Shown in pieces: positions 23,568 through 34,956 of a stretch of 64,000 nt of DNA. Below the pieces are notes generated by a model. That model was not told the DNA's origin, made no database searches, and saw only the letters and a list, made by a program, of their open reading frames with translations. Location of the stretch: NCBI GenBank assembly GCA_002110485.1, contig MOWL01000025.1:434001-498000 (forward strand), in the 5' to 3' direction. Made by a program: the position numbers and the translations under genes. Numbering within the stretch: the first letter of the stretch is position 1; each line of letters starts with the position of its first letter. This DNA comes from Emergomyces orientalis. Lineage: Eukaryota; Ascomycota; Eurotiomycetes; Onygenales; Ajellomycetaceae.

Positions 23568-25823
23568 TCAAGCACGTTCACCTACTCCCTCTTCAAAAAT
23601 ATACTTCCTGCATGCAGCCTTAAGCACATCAATCCTTTGCTGCGTATGAACGAAAACCTCGCGATACATCTGCAAGCTCTCATTCACCACCTCCGTCTTC
23701 GACTTCGTGCCAGCGCAAATTTCTCGCATACGCAGCTCCATCTCCTTTCGCAGAAATGGTTTGCTCAAGCTAGGGCTGTCGGGTAAGCCATTCACTACAT
23801 TATCATAGCCCTCAACGAGAGCCACGCCAAGATGCGTGGGAATAAACTCTTGCACGGCATTATTACCTCTCCCGCCACCACCACCACGAGGCCGAGTAGC
23901 TACATATTCGCGCTCTTTTATCTTCGCAATATGCTCTGCCATGGTTGCGTCAGTTCCGATGCCATTAGCATCCATAAGGCCAATAAGCTCGGGCTCCGTT
24001 AAATAACCTGGTGCAACAGTCTTGCCATCCGTGATTTTAGCTTCGGTGGGTTCAAACCCTTCGCCAAGAGTAAAAGGGGGAATTTCTTGACTACTTTCCC
24101 ACTTATCGTATACGTAAACATCCAAATAATTCCTTTCTAGGACGAGAAGGCCGTGTGTGTGAAATATTTCCTCGCCGTACTTTATTTCTACTTCGGTAGA
24201 CTCGCCCTTCGCATCTTCAGAGCAGCAGGCAAGGAAACGTCGGGTGACGAATTCGTAAACAAGGCGTTCATCCGCGGAAAGAACGGATGGTGCAGCAAAT
24301 ATGACTGGATGAATGGGAGGATGTGCTTTGTCGTTATGACGGCCAGCCCGTGGTTGGGTGAAACCACCATCCATGAGACTAAGGGACATGTCAATATGCT
24401 AAAAGTTATTCGTCGTGGAAATAATATAAGAAAATATCAAGGCGACTAACCGCTGCGCATACTGGCCCCAATTTCCACTCGGTATTTGCTTTTCAACCAG
24501 CTTTTTCAGATCGATTCCTTTGTCAAATTGGTCCGTTTCTGTACGTGGATAACTGATGAAACCTTTCGTGTATAGAGCTTCTGCGACCTAAATCATATCA
24601 GCAAGATTTTGTGGGATAGAGAAGAAAAGACAAACCTTCATGACTTTCTGACTGTCCATTCGAAGATACCTACTTCCCATCATTTGGAGATCCACGGTTG
24701 TCAAAGGTAGAGGACGCCATTTGCTTGTTGGCTTTTTATTCACCTTCGTAACCTTGGCGGTTTTTGCAATCAAGCACCGCTCGAACAGAACAACCACAGC
24801 AGCCCTATCGAAAAGATGGACCCTCCGCCACAAAAAGTTGACAGTTTTCCCATCGCGGACATGCGAGACTTTGATAGCCCAGAATGTTTCTGGCTTGAAA
24901 TTCTTCACCCGGAAGTATCTGTCGACTACAAACCCCAAAGTCGGGAACTGGCAAGACCCTGAAACTGTCAATCCGCCTGTGTAATTCGAGAGTTCGGAAA
25001 TTGATGTAAATACCATAGCTGATAACTCTGTGTTCTAGGACACCTCCCAATGATTTGAGTTGGAGCGTTTGCAGCCTTGTAAAAGCTGCCCCAATCCTTA
25101 AATCCAATTCAATTCGTGCAGCCACTGCATTAGCTTGACAATCATCCAGCTCTATTGGGTTTGTTGCGGCCTGTAATATGTGACTAGAAGGTGTCAGTAC
25201 CAGAGTTCAAAAGTAGCGGTCTCTGCAGGCTAACTAACGCTCGTTCTGTATTGCTGAACCTCGCCCGTTTTACCTCGATTCCTGGGTTTCCTTTTCTCGC
25301 CTGATACCGTACTTCTGTCCCAATATGCTCTCCTTCGCGGTCACAGTCAGTCCAAATAAATATAGCTTTGGAGTGTCTGGCCAACTTCCGAATATTTTCA
25401 GCGATGCTCAGTTTGTCCTAGGGAGTATGATAAGTCTAGTTCATAATGTCGGATGGAATGTAGCAACCAACTTTGGCAACAGAATCTATCACAGGTGCGT
25501 CGAACAGCTGGCTAGGCGGACATGAATTCCAGCCTTTGTACTGTGAGTCAAAATCCAGGCTCGTCAAGTGGCCAATGACACTTGTCATGGTCACCGAACA
25601 TTCACCCCATGGCGGGGCAAATGTGAAGTCAAACTCGTAATTTTTCACGTATAAATTACCCCGAATCGATACCTGCAATATCGCTCTGTTATTAATTTTT
25701 TTTTGATTTGTGAGCTTGCTTGGATCTTAATCTTACCGCGCGGCTTGAACCTCCAGAGAGGTGCTGGGCAACCGCCCTAGCAATAGCAGGTTTCTCTGCT
25801 ACACATAAAATTTTGCAGGCCAT
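23568..25823 (-). CDS. TOP3: DNA topoisomerase III (type IA)
   Basis: Seven exons: complement(join(23568..24378,24451..24587,24636..24958,25014..25183,25239..25417,25472..25672,25737..25823)), 635 aa; introns 48-72 nt. It relaxes negative supercoils by single-strand passage and works with a RecQ helicase to dissolve recombination intermediates. The TOPRIM domain has the N-terminal Glu in KILCVAEKP and the acidic triad in TDCDREGE (Asp120, Asp122, Glu124). The catalytic Tyr333 lies in GFISYPRTETDQF. Other conserved blocks are GWNSCPPSQLFDAPV, QFPTLGFVVDRYFRV and FTQPRAGRHNDKAHPPIHP, the last completed by splicing at 24378. There are no C-terminal zinc fingers, as in yeast Top3. A Gly-rich loop RPRGGGGGRGNN is present. 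It shares a divergent promoter with the DUF1295 gene. Confidence 0.95.
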
Positions 25824-26158
25824 TCGCAAGCAGTGATACCAGGTATTTGAAACTTATGTCAGTGTCAAGCCCTCCGACCGTCCCCGATATCCCTTTTGAT
25901 CGCACGTTAGCGAAAGCAGACTACCCAAATAACATCTGTCCACGGCTTCCATATAGGTGCTAAAATATGTATTGCAAAAGGCTCTTATGAATGGGGTTGT
26001 CAAACCTGGAAGTTGAGCCGCGTCGACGCGTTAAGCTTATTTTCTGACCCAAATAATTGGAGTCCACGGACCAATGTTACCTTTCCAAAGACCGACCCAT
26101 TCACCACCGCACCTCAACAGTTCGCGAACTCTTCCAACAATTAAGCTATTGGTCCAAT
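25824..26158. promoter_or_regulatory. Divergent promoter region, TOP3 / DUF1295
   Basis: 335 bp between start codons. A frame upstream of 26159 opens with a TTG, so the first in-frame ATG is taken as the DUF1295 start. No clear motif is seen. Confidence 0.45.
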
Positions 26159-27394
26159 ATGGCTTTACCAATTGTACACACGGTTGAGGCCTGTGTGGAT
26201 TTTCCTCTCACAGTTTTCCCTTTTGTGTCACAACTCATATCCCTTCCAACGAGGTTGATCGAGAGTGGGACGGATATTGAGGCTCTCAAACAAGTCTACA
26301 TAACCACCAACCCTTTCATCACGGTCATTGCTCTCGCGCTGTTTCTCGCACCGGTATTCCTGATTATATCCGAAGTGACCAGGAATTATTCCCAAGTTGA
26401 CCGCTGCTGGAGCATCCTTCCGATCGTGTACAACGCACATTACTCTGTGTGGTCTCATTTGAATGGACTTCCAACTGGAATAATCAATACGATTTGCGGA
26501 ATCACTGTCATTTGGGGTGTAAGTCTTGCCCTCTCTATCAATCACTTTGGCATTTCCTGAGTGCAACAGGAATAATTTAACTAAATCAGTGAGCTAATTC
26601 ACCACTTCCCCACGCAGGTTCGACTCACTCATAACTATTGGAGAAAAGGCGGGTACAGCATCGGATCAGAAGACTACCGTTGGGCTATTGTGCGGAACAA
26701 ATTAAATAGGCCTTTCCTCTTCTTCCTATTCAACGTGACCTTCATATCCCTCGCTCAACCAGTTCTACTAGCCCTCATCACCGCTCCAACGTATGTGTTC
26801 GTGTTACTGAGCACTACGCCTGAAGGGTCCAAATACGAACTCTCCGATTTCATCTTCTCTCGGCTTATCCTGTTCTTCGTCTTTATCGAGACACTCGCAG
26901 ATCAACAACAATGGAAGTTTCAAAATGCTAAGAGGGAGTACAACGAAATCGCTCGAGTCCCATCACAATATAAGGGTATATACACAAACAATGACCTTAG
27001 CCGCGGCTTTGTTGTTTCAGGTCTGTGGGCTTGGTGTCGACACCCAAATTTCGCGGCTGAACAGGCTGTCTGGCTAGCGTTGTACCAATGGTCCTGTGTC
27101 AAGACGGACCAATTATACAACTGGTCTGGTGTTGGGGCCATGTGCTATATCGCCCTTTTTCAGGGGAGTACATATCTAACAGAAAAGATTACCGCAGCAA
27201 AATACCCGGATTATAAGCAATATCAACTGCGAGTCGGAAAATTCATTCCACGATTAGGTGTCAAGCCACGGGGCGAAGTTCCGGAAGACCATGCATCTTC
27301 GTTTTCATCGTCTTCGTTACCCGCATCGGGCCCCAGTCAGCCAGAGAAACCAAAGCTACCAAAAACTAAAGCAATTAAGAAGAAGACGAAGTAA
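26159..27394 (+). CDS. DUF1295 (steroid 5-alpha-reductase-like) membrane protein
   Basis: Model: join(26159..26518,26618..27394), 378 aa, one 99-nt phase-0 intron giving TVIWG-VRLTHNYWRKGGY. Several transmembrane segments are evident (FITVIALALFLAPVFLIISE, INTICGITVIWG, FLFFLFNVTFISLAQPVLLA, SRLILFFVFIETLAD). The family signature is SEDYRWAIVR, QQWKFQNAKREYNE and the CRHPNFAAEQAVW block, equivalent to the RHPNYxGE cofactor-binding motif of the ICMT/reductase group. A Lys/Ser/Pro-rich cytosolic tail ends KAIKKKTK, which resembles an ER-retrieval-type basic tail. The substrate is unknown. It could be an NADPH-dependent lipid or sterol-related reductase by family; that is inference. Confidence 0.85.
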
Positions 27395-28280
27395 GCCTCC
27401 ACCTTCTCTGCATGGATTGAAATTTCACCAAACCATCGGCGATCTCTGACACTCTTTCATTATACCATTTTTACACATGCTTAAGTTATCTCCTTTTGTC
27501 CTTTCCAGACATAATCTTTAATATTTTTGTTTCCATATACTCTGGCGCAATTCGAAATCAACTGTGTTCCATATTTCCGCCCAGTGCATCCTCTCCTACC
27601 CTTTTCGTTTGGCCGTGTCATTGTGAAGTCTGATATAACCACAGTACTAATAATTCATGGAGGGATCCTCCATGACGCAATTTTCACTTTGAAATATCCA
27701 TTTTGGATATTTCTGCAAGTCTTCGGAAGGTTATGATCAATCAAATACCCTCCAGATACAGCCCGACTTCATAGAATAGAAATCTTTTCGATTGGTCATT
27801 GATATTTTATATTGGTCTTTTTATTTTAATCTTCCTCTTTCCTTTTTACCCTTTTCCAATGTTCTTTTATTTGACATACTCTTTCATGCCCTGTCTCCGA
27901 GAAGCAAACGAACGGACAAAGGTGGAGTTTAGTATACAAGTGAAGAAATACAGTTACAAAAAAACGTAAACCAGAGTGTGGAGATTTGCAGTCGGTTGCA
28001 GGCAGGGCAAAGGGGGTAGGGGGCATGCCAATGATAGAATAGAATATATATAAGGGCACAACACGTGAACACGAACACCTAGACATTTGATCCAATGTGA
28101 GATTTAGTAAATAAAATACAGGAAAATGAAAAGAAAAAGAACACGTGAACAAATTAGGAATAAAACAAGAGAAATAAGAACAAGCTGGGAAATGAAAAGA
28201 GGAGATATGTGAGATGATATGCTTCAGATTTTAAAACAGATAAAAAATCTAAAACAGAGAACCACAACACATTGTTTTCC
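27395..28280. other. Intergenic, convergent 3' ends
   Basis: 886 bp between the DUF1295 stop and the m-AAA protease stop. AT-rich; purine-rich on the plus strand from 28080 to 28270. I see no gene; the small minus-strand frame 27826..28152 lacks any recognisable feature. Confidence 0.5.
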
Positions 28281-31116
28281 TTATACTGAATTGGATGACG
28301 CAGGGCCTTCTTTCTCATCTGTTTGACTAGGCTCTGACTTTTCCGCGTGAGCGTCTGTGGGTGGAGGGGGTGGCGCTATCGTTCCTCTACCATGTCCTCC
28401 ATCGAAGTACTTCGCAAACTCGCCAGATTCAGGGAATGGCCGCGGGCCAAGCAGGCGGATCAAGTCATCACGGCTAAGAACCTCCTTGGTCAGAAGCTCT
28501 TCAGCTACGATGCCGACTTCGGCTTTCTTCTCAGTTAGGAGTTTATGGCACTTGTCATAAGCTTCGTTGACAATTCGCCGAACTTCCATGTCGATGTTCC
28601 GGGCGGTGTCTTCTGAGAAGGGCTTTTGGAATTGTTGCTGTTCATCGTCATAGTACAAATAGCCAATTTTTTGAGACATTCCGAATTTCGTTACCATGGC
28701 GCTAGCCATGCGGGTGACTTTGTTGAAGTCATCACTGGCGCCGCTCGTCACGGTGTCAAAATGGAGTTCCTCGCTGACACGGCCACCAAGGGTCATCGCC
28801 ATTCGATCCATGAGTTGGTTGACATTCATCAAGTAGGTATCTCCCTGGGCCGGTAGGTATTGAGCATAACCTAGGGCACCCTGCCCCCGGGGAATGATGG
28901 ATACTTTCAGTAATGGATCAGCATACTTGAAGTACCAGCCACAGATGGCATGGCCAGCCTCGTGGTACGCCACTGTTTTCTTTTCCTCCGGAGAAAGAAC
29001 CAACGATTTCTTTTCCAGCCCACCAATGACACGCTCAATCGCTTGTTCAAAATGAGCCATGGTTACTTCATCAGCACGGTAGCGGGCAGCTGGAAGAAAA
29101 GGTTAGCTTTGTATAAATATAGTACTTTCCAAAAAGTCAAGATGTCGTTTGCAGATAGAGTTTTTACTTACCGACTAGGGCAGCTTCGTTGACACAATTG
29201 GCAATATCTGCTCCGGAGAAACCAGGTGTCAAGGCAGCCAATCTACCAGTCAAGTAATCCAAATCGACTTTAGTGACAATCTTCTTCAAATGAACGCGGA
29301 AAATCTGTTTTCGTCCATCCATTGTTGGTCTATCAATGGCGATGTGCCTGTCAAATCGGCCAGGTCGCAGCAGTGCCTTATCAAGGATATCAACTCGATT
29401 TGTTCCAGCCAGAACGACAACTTGTTCAGAAGTGTTGAAGCCATCCATTTCTGTGAGAATTTGATTCAGCGTGCTTTCCCGCTCGTCGTTTCCACCACCA
29501 TAAGCGTTTTTCGACCTCGACTTCCCAATAGCATCAATCTCATCAATGAATATAATACAAGGGGTGTTTTTCCGAGCAGTGGCAAATAGATCGCGAACTC
29601 GGGAAGGCCCAACACCAACGAACATTTCGACGAATTCGGAACCGCTCACGCTGTAAAACGGAACACCCGACTCGCCAGCTGTAGCTTTTGCCAGTAATGT
29701 CTTACCGGTACCCGGTGGCCCAGAAAGGATAGCGCCTCGGGGGATCTTGGCACCAAGCCGTTGGAATTGCTCCGGTTTCTTCAGAAAGCTGACGAATTCC
29801 ATAATCTCAACTTTGGCCTCGTCCATACCGGCCACATCAGCGAACTTTGTCTTGACATCTGTCTCGTGGTTAAATCTCTTCGCCCTGCTTTTTCCCATGC
29901 CGAATATGCCGCTCTGGCCACCACCACCCGTCGCGCGTCTCGAAAGCCAGATACCGGTGCCTATAAGTACGAGGGTTGGGGCAAGGCTGAGGAAAGTAGC
30001 GCCCCAGGAAACTTCATCTTGGTAATCCACCGGGATGCGTTCAGAGGTTGGTATACCGAGCTCCATCTGAGCTTGATCGATTTTCCTTTCGAATCCTTCA
30101 ACGGATCCGATCGCGAAGACATAGTAAAAGTTCGGTTGTGTCGCAGGCGATTCGGGATACACATTTGCAACGGCCTCACGGTGAAGTTCGACTCGCACCT
30201 TCTTGCCATTGAGTACCGTTAACTTGGACACGAGGCCTTTATCCAAAAACGTATTTCTGAACTCCTGCCATGTAATATCCTTATTAACATCGCCGGGAAT
30301 AACGCTCCGGTACAAGTAATAAGACAGGAAGGTAGCGACTAGAAAAGAAGCAGGGTCGAACTTGAATTTGAAATCAAACGGGGTGTTCGCGTTAAAATTC
30401 GGTCCCTTGGATCCATCCTTCTGATCCCGCTGTTTCTGTTCTTGCTTCTGTTCCTGCTGAGGCCTTCCACTTTCATCCTTCGACTTGCCATCATCCCGTC
30501 CATTCTGTTTCTGTGACCACTTCTCAGGTTTATCCGACGAGTAGAGGCGTTGTTTATTAAAATCCCTATCTGCCATCTTAGCAGCCACCACCGGTCCATG
30601 TCGAGTCCATATCCGAAATATCTGTGTTGCGTGGGCAAGGGTAAATTGCTTAGATTCTCTCACTTGCTTGATAAGTTGCTTAACGTCGTCCGGAACACCC
30701 TCCTCCTTAAAAACTTCGGCCATTTCTTCCACAAATTTTTTCTGCGACGCAGGAAGCTTGTCCTTCACCATTCCCAACACATAGTCAAGCTCTTCGATCT
30801 CTTCCTGAGTTGCCCGGAACTTTGGCTTCTCGGGTTCTTTGCCGTTTGGCCCCCCGGAAGGCGGTTCTCCGGAAGGCGGCGGTTGTCCCGAACCCCCATC
30901 ATTAGCAGGTGGAGGAACGCTCCCGTTTTCCTTGCCAGGATTTGGAAATCGACGGAATTGGGTGAGATACGAGCGGGGCTGGCGCGCGTTTATTATCGTC
31001 GGGAATAGATATGATGGCCGCGATGCAGAGGGCAAGCATCGTGGGTATATAGAGCGCCCCGCTGCTGTCCCCGAATATCGAGCAAGATTGCCAGGCCGTC
31101 GGATAAAGCTGGCCAT
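28281..31116 (-). CDS. Mitochondrial m-AAA protease subunit (Yta12/Afg3 family)
   Basis: Model: complement(join(28281..29089,29172..31116)), 917 aa, one 82-nt intron. It is an inner-membrane ATP-dependent metalloprotease that removes damaged membrane proteins and matures selected mitochondrial proteins, facing the matrix. The N-terminus is Arg/Ser-rich without acids, a presequence. A Gly/Pro-rich segment and a charged Gln/Lys/Asp tract follow. Transmembrane segments flank the FtsH extracellular-type domain (PASFLVATFLSYYLYRSV and ATFLSLAPTLVLIGTGIWLS). AAA domain: Walker A GPPGTGKT (466-473), Walker B IIFIDEID (about 521-528), then RPGRFDR. The peptidase motif HEAGH is at 691-695. The N-terminal length and low-complexity tract fit Yta12 better than Afg3, but I leave the paralogue open. 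Confidence 0.93.
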
Positions 31117-31850
31117 TGTCGAGGGAGGATGGAGGTGGAGCGTGCGGAAGGCGACTGGAGGTTTGGCAGACGCTCAATAGCAACCAAGGCGTGAAGAACC
31201 CATAGGAGCGTCACGTCGCTAGCATATATGAAGAGGAAATGGGGTGAAGAAAACGAGGAAGCAAGACGAATCCCGGAGAAGTTCGTTCGTTCGTTCGTTA
31301 GAGAGCGGCTTGGATCCCTTGGGAATCTGGTGTTGGGGGGCGATGGGGCATGCTGGTGGTTGAAATTCCGCTTCCGAATTTTCGCACTGGCTGACTCATC
31401 CACCCGTACCACTGAAGCCTCTAGCAAGCCCAGGGACGGTTCCCAATATATTAAAATAAAGTTATTGTACGAGCTAAAAATAAATCATAGAAGAAGAAGA
31501 GAGGGTAAAAGTCGTGTATTGTTCATGATGCAGGTGGATATTTAGCTATATTATACATTTACACAGATATTCCCAATACGCACTGGTTCCGCCGGTTGTT
31601 TAAAAAAGCTGTATGGGGAAATAAAACTCTTCATCAGAATCAGCGGAGTGGTCCCAAAACGCCGAAAAGAGCCTCCGTATCCGAAATTATCATATCTCAA
31701 AACTGAAAGCAGTGGATAAAAAACCATATTTTCGTCATTTCATAAAAGCCCCCAGTTTCGCTTCCATTCCCTTGATTCGAATGGACAATGAGCCTCAACC
31801 GCTACTTTTGTCTGTTTTGAATAGGATCTAAATTGGCGAATCCACACCAA
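31117..31850. other. Intergenic between tandem minus-strand genes
   Basis: 734 bp holding the m-AAA protease promoter and the 3' end of the transcription-factor gene. A GTTC tandem repeat, about four units, lies near 31281-31298. No gene is seen. Confidence 0.5.
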
Positions 31851-34800
31851 CTATCCCTGGTGCTCATCTCCGTTTGCGAATGGAAAGTTACTAGGTACGT
31901 CTGCCCAATCCCACTCTAATGTCATTGGCATTTGCCAGAGTTCCTGGGGCACAAATGGTTGCTGAAAGGACGAGAAATCTATGGGCATTGAACCAGCGTT
32001 GGAGAAGGATGGGCCGCCACTAGTGAACGCATTTGGATTCACCTGATTAGGTGTCAACATTTCCGAAAAGTCCTGGTCATATCCATGTCCGAACTTGGCT
32101 CCGGTCGTTGTTGATGTTGTCGTTGTCGTGGCCGTCGCGGCTAGTGGCGATGATTCTTGTTCCACATTCGCGTGCTGGTTGAAATAAAATTCTCCATCCG
32201 TTTGGTTTGTTGGCCGGGAGCTGGAGTTTCCTTGAACGGTTTGTGTGGGTAAAGGTGCTTTGGGTGTGAAATCTTGCCGTTGGACATCCGGGGCCGGTTT
32301 AGCCTGATAGCCATTGCTAGGTGGTTGCACCGGTACATCATCGTCGTTGTTCTCATCGCCTCCAGCCCTACGTTTGCGTTTTGACTGTGATTCCTTTTCC
32401 GCCTTGTCCAAAACAACCTTTGCTATTCTTTCAAATTCAGAGCAGACGCCAAGCATACGTCTAACACTCCCATTTGACTCATCGGCAACAAGCATCGAAA
32501 GAAAATTTACGACAAGACCCATTAACTTGACGTCGGATCGTGCACGGGCATCTTGTGGGTTTTGAAGTATATTGGCGAACAGCGTGACTAATGCGGATAT
32601 AGGGAAGTAGAGAATCAACCTGAGCATACAGAAGTTAGGTTTGCATATTCACAATACGACGCGTAGACTTCGGAGGTTACTTACCAAACACAGGCAAAAT
32701 CGCCTTGAGGTATATATTTGATCAAATGTATCGAGGCACGAGCGGCAGAAACGCAAAGAACAGCGGAGGAAAACACACGAGGGTTCAGTGGCCTCGCATT
32801 CAAACCCTGGATTGCATAATTTGATAAGCGGCTGGTCCAATATCCATGATGAACAGACATTCGGTGAATTGTAGTCAGGCAGTTATAATATGCGAAGTGT
32901 AGCACTACTATATGGAGAATTAACGGGCGGTGCGTAGCTTTGATCTCATGCTCAGGCCGGAAATCAATCGGTATGCTGTCTTTCCACTCTTCAAGTTCCC
33001 GATCAAGTTCACCAATCGTATTGAGAAGCTCCCCGTCTGATTGCCGTGAGGCTTTAGTGGAATAAAGCTGTTTATATACTTTACTTTCGATTGTTGCAAA
33101 TATGCACATCAGTCGGAAAAGATTTAATTTTCCCTTGCCATCGGATAGTGGCACGTTTCCAATATTATCTGGAGGATCTTCACTGGGGAGTTCGACATTC
33201 ATATCATCGTCATCCTGCACTGGGGGCCTCCCAGATCGAAGACATATACTAAACGGCGTTAGTAAGTGCGAATATTACCAGTGTGCACCTTGAAAAAAGA
33301 ATTGGGCAGGTAACACATACTCCTTGTCTAGTATGTATGCGATCCAAAAGACTCGCTTTCGCTGCTCAAGTTCAATGGGGTTCAAACCAAATCCAGACCC
33401 CCGTTTATGCAGACCTATACTATGCGAGAGGCGGATTGCTGCAGCAACCAGGAAGAATGTTGGTTGTGGGTTAGGAGTTCCTTGAAGGAAAAGTGACTGG
33501 TAAATGTTAGACACCGCGCCATACTCCAATATAGTTTGGTGGTGGGTTTGATTATTGGCACTATTGAACTAAACTCACCATTCCAATTAGTGCTTGTACG
33601 CTCAGGAGATCAGTATTTCGCATCGTCAATTCCGTCAAAACACCCATCGCATTCTTCAGATAAAGCCAGGCTTTTTTATCTTCCTCCTGCGGCACCAGGT
33701 TACTCATAACTCGAAGCCGATGAGCTATAGCTAACACGACATTCATACTGGCCCACCATCCAGAGCCCTCGTAAGGATCGCGGGAGTATTGCCGTTCGAC
33801 CAGGTGCATAAAGGTGGGTTCATGAAAGAGAGGGAAGACGCAATTAAAATTCTCGAAATAATCTTTAAAGAGGGATAGAGCTTCCTCTCGGGGAGGTAAC
33901 GGTTTGAAAACACGACGAGCAAATATGTCACTGAAAATCTCTGGCTTCCAATATATCCATTTATTGTCATCTACGTATGCGGATGAAATCATATCCTGAA
34001 ACGAGGAATCTCCCGTTTTCTCATTGACCCATTGGATGCCTTTCGGCGAGAATATCGAAAAGCCAGACGATGATCCTGCAGTCTGTTAACTCAACTTCCA
34101 CTAATATTACGATCACTAAGGATTTGGGGAGTTTACCAATATATCGAGTCTCCCCGCAATTGTTGGTGACTAGGGAGCACATCATATCTGAAAGAGAATC
34201 TAGCTCAGCCTCCGTCTCTTTTTGAGAGTCCGGCGAAGTGGCTGGAGTCCTGGGGCTGGTGTGAGAGTCTGCATGTGGCGTAGAAGTCGTGGGCGACGGT
34301 TGGTTTGTTTGATTAAGGCCAAACGACGCGGTTGATGGTTTGGATGATAAACCGCTGGATTGACTTGACTTATCTGCAAGTCGTCTCTCAAGGGCGCTAA
34401 GGTCAGTTTTACCAGCATCTGCTTCCGTTAGAAGTCCGGAAAGGCGTAATAAGGATTCCATGCGGCCCAACCGATTTTCCAGTCCTTCGATGTATTTGGC
34501 TCTGTTGGTCATCATTAGCGAATGTTGCGAACGAAAATTCAAGTTCAAATCAACCGTACCCTTTGGGTGGATTCCGCTTCTTTTCCACCTGAGTGAAGAT
34601 ACACTCTGTTTTATAATTTATACAGTGGGAGCATTTTGGCATCTTCCCATCACACTTTATCTTCTTTTTGCGGCACATATCACATGCCTATGACCATCAA
34701 TCAGCAAAGGCCCAGCGGAACTGAAATAACAGAGTGACCTCTCTAGACATACTCTTGCAATTCTCCGTCTCTTGGCATCGTTGCTCTCGTCCATATTTCC

Positions 34801-34956
34801 AGTCAAGTGGTCTTCGGAAAACACTGGTCCCGGAAGACACGGTGATATGGGCGAGCCATCAGTATTGTATGCCCCGAATATCTGTGGGGGTTGGTTGACC
34901 ACCATGTTCATATCGAATCCCATGCCATCTACATCTCCTCCACCGAAGTTATCCAT
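31851..34956 (-). CDS. Zn2Cys6 transcription factor with fungal-specific domain
   Basis: Seven exons: complement(join(31851..32619,32685..33248,33321..33496,33579..34075,34137..34501,34560..34687,34753..34956)), 900 aa. The zinc cluster begins exactly at exon 2: Cys70, 73, 80, 87, 90 and 97 with spacing 2-6-6-2-6, preceded by the basic AKRRRIAR. The linker and dimerisation part follows (GAKYIEGLENRLGRMESLLR). The fungal-specific domain (PF04082 type) includes FENFNCVFPLFHEPTFMHL, GLHKRGSGFGLNPIELEQRK, RVFWIAYILDKD and ICLRSGRPP. The C-terminus has a KRKRR nuclear-localisation-like patch and a Gln/Asn/Ser-rich putative activation region. ATG 34956 is used because the longer frame starts only with TTG. 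The target genes are unknown. The start sits at the edge of a 5-kb gene-free stretch. Confidence 0.92.
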